From assembly GCF_036997615.1 (NCBI RefSeq), contig NZ_JAWLQA010000015.1: a DNA stretch of 64,000 nucleotides; one strand, 5' to 3'. The notes below the pieces were generated by a model. That model had not been told where the DNA came from. It did no database searches and saw nothing but the letters and a program-made list of their open reading frames with translations. This document shows, piece after piece, positions 63,515 through 64,000 of the stretch; the stretch's first letter is position 1; every line of letters starts with the position of its first letter. Origin of the DNA: Brachyspira sp949287565. GTDB lineage: Bacteria > Spirochaetota > Brachyspiria > Brachyspirales > Brachyspiraceae. Both the position numbers and the translations under genes were made by a program.

Positions 63515-64000
63515 ATGGAATTAAAAGTATTAAATAAGCAAAATAATTCAAGAATGTGTTTAGTATGCGGATTTAAAAATGATTTAAGTTTGAAAGCTGA
63601 ATTTTATGAATTAGAAGACAAATCATTATGTGCTTTGGTAACTTTTAAAGATGTGCATCAAGGTTATCCTTCAAGAGTTCATGGAGGCATACTAGCAGCT
63701 ATTTTAGATGAAACTATAGGAAGAGCTATGATGCCTTATACTGGTGAAGATAAATGGGGTGTTACTATGACACTTACAACAAAATATAAAAGACCTGTAC
63801 CTATTAATGAAGAAATCAGAATAATAGGAAAAATCACTTCAGGAGACGGAAGAATTTTTGAAGGCGAAGGTTATATACTTCTTAATGATGATAAAGTAGC
63901 GGTAACAGCTAAAGGTACATATATATGTATGGGGCTTGATAAAATAGCAGAGATGGATCCTAATAATGAAGAAGATTGGGCGGTAGAGAAAAAAGATACT
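63515..64000 (+). CDS. PaaI-type hotdog thioesterase, 3' end beyond window
   Basis: 162 codons of a hotdog-fold thioesterase, still open at the window edge. AGGAG precedes the ATG by about 5-6 bases. After MCLVCGFKNDLSLKAEFYEL comes the conserved YPSRVHGGILAAILDETIGR (catalytic HGG region with Asp/Glu on the helix) and MTLTTKYKRPVPINEEI. Members hydrolyse acyl- or aryl-CoA esters. The substrate is unknown. Confidence 0.85.
   Translation, partial: MELKVLNKQNNSRMCLVCGFKNDLSLKAEFYELEDKSLCALVTFKDVHQGYPSRVHGGILAAILDETIGRAMMPYTGEDKWGVTMTLTTKYKRPVPINEEIRIIGKITSGDGRIFEGEGYILLNDDKVAVTAKGTYICMGLDKIAEMDPNNEEDWAVEKKDT

Overview
The window is a very AT-rich bacterial chromosome segment that almost certainly comes from Brachyspira (Spirochaetes). 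The strongest evidence is the vsp gene cluster at the left end: paralogues that share a signal peptide and an amino-terminal block characteristic of Brachyspira variable surface proteins. The AT-driven codon use and two large methyl-accepting chemotaxis proteins fit this. The species cannot be fixed from the sequence alone.

Layout. 1-4.9 kb: a tandem, leftward vsp cluster with one partial gene, two intact genes and one decayed gene, separated by long non-coding stretches full of hairpins and duplications. 5.2-16.1 kb: MoxR-type ATPase, EamA transporter, DUF3108 protein, DUF1858 protein, a large TPR protein, YggT, a STAS protein, exonuclease III, an MBL-fold hydrolase and a chemotaxis receptor. 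16.4-25.5 kb: glycosyltransferase, metG, ftsQ, a MATE transporter, fabH and a DUF4026/DUF2314-like protein with an inserted Cys/His repeat. 25.6-36.9 kb: a leftward defence island. In transcription order it has a half-length hsdS, hsdM, an AAA ATPase and a subtilisin-like protease that match the IetAS anti-phage pair, a full hsdS, a 163-bp tandem repeat array, hsdR, and a YgjP-type metallopeptidase overlapping hsdR. 37.4-48 kb: a second chemotaxis receptor, repeats, a FecR-like/M14 peptidase, a lipoprotein, a PepSY-like protein, DUF4234, a class A penicillin-binding protein and a frameshifted GH16 glycosidase. 48-64 kb: MATE transporter with a long charged tail, ispD, an McsA-like protein with a degenerate McsB-like partner, three LEA14-like proteins, an NfnA-type flavoprotein, rplS, a LacI regulator, LemA, a polar amino acid ABC importer, an M50 protease, envelope proteins and the start of a PaaI-type thioesterase.

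How parts work together. The defence genes form one leftward run with short gaps: the S and M subunits of a type I restriction-modification system bracket the IetA/IetS pair, and hsdR follows after a repeat array. The vsp genes and chemotaxis receptors are the host-facing part. The ABC genes at 57.3-59.6 kb form a complete binding protein, permease and ATPase operon.

The intergenic DNA is unusually structured. At least four repeat families recur: a roughly 310-bp long inverted repeat (two full and two truncated copies), a roughly 335-bp element with 25-bp terminal inverted repeats and a GC-rich core, short CCGCACG hairpins (one set arranged as a 163-bp tandem array carrying hsdS 3'-end remnants), and a GCTAGCGATAA-type hairpin. 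None encodes a transposase, so they look like non-autonomous mobile or palindromic elements. They tend to lie at gene 3' ends. Function calls rest on motif recognition by eye; no database search was possible.
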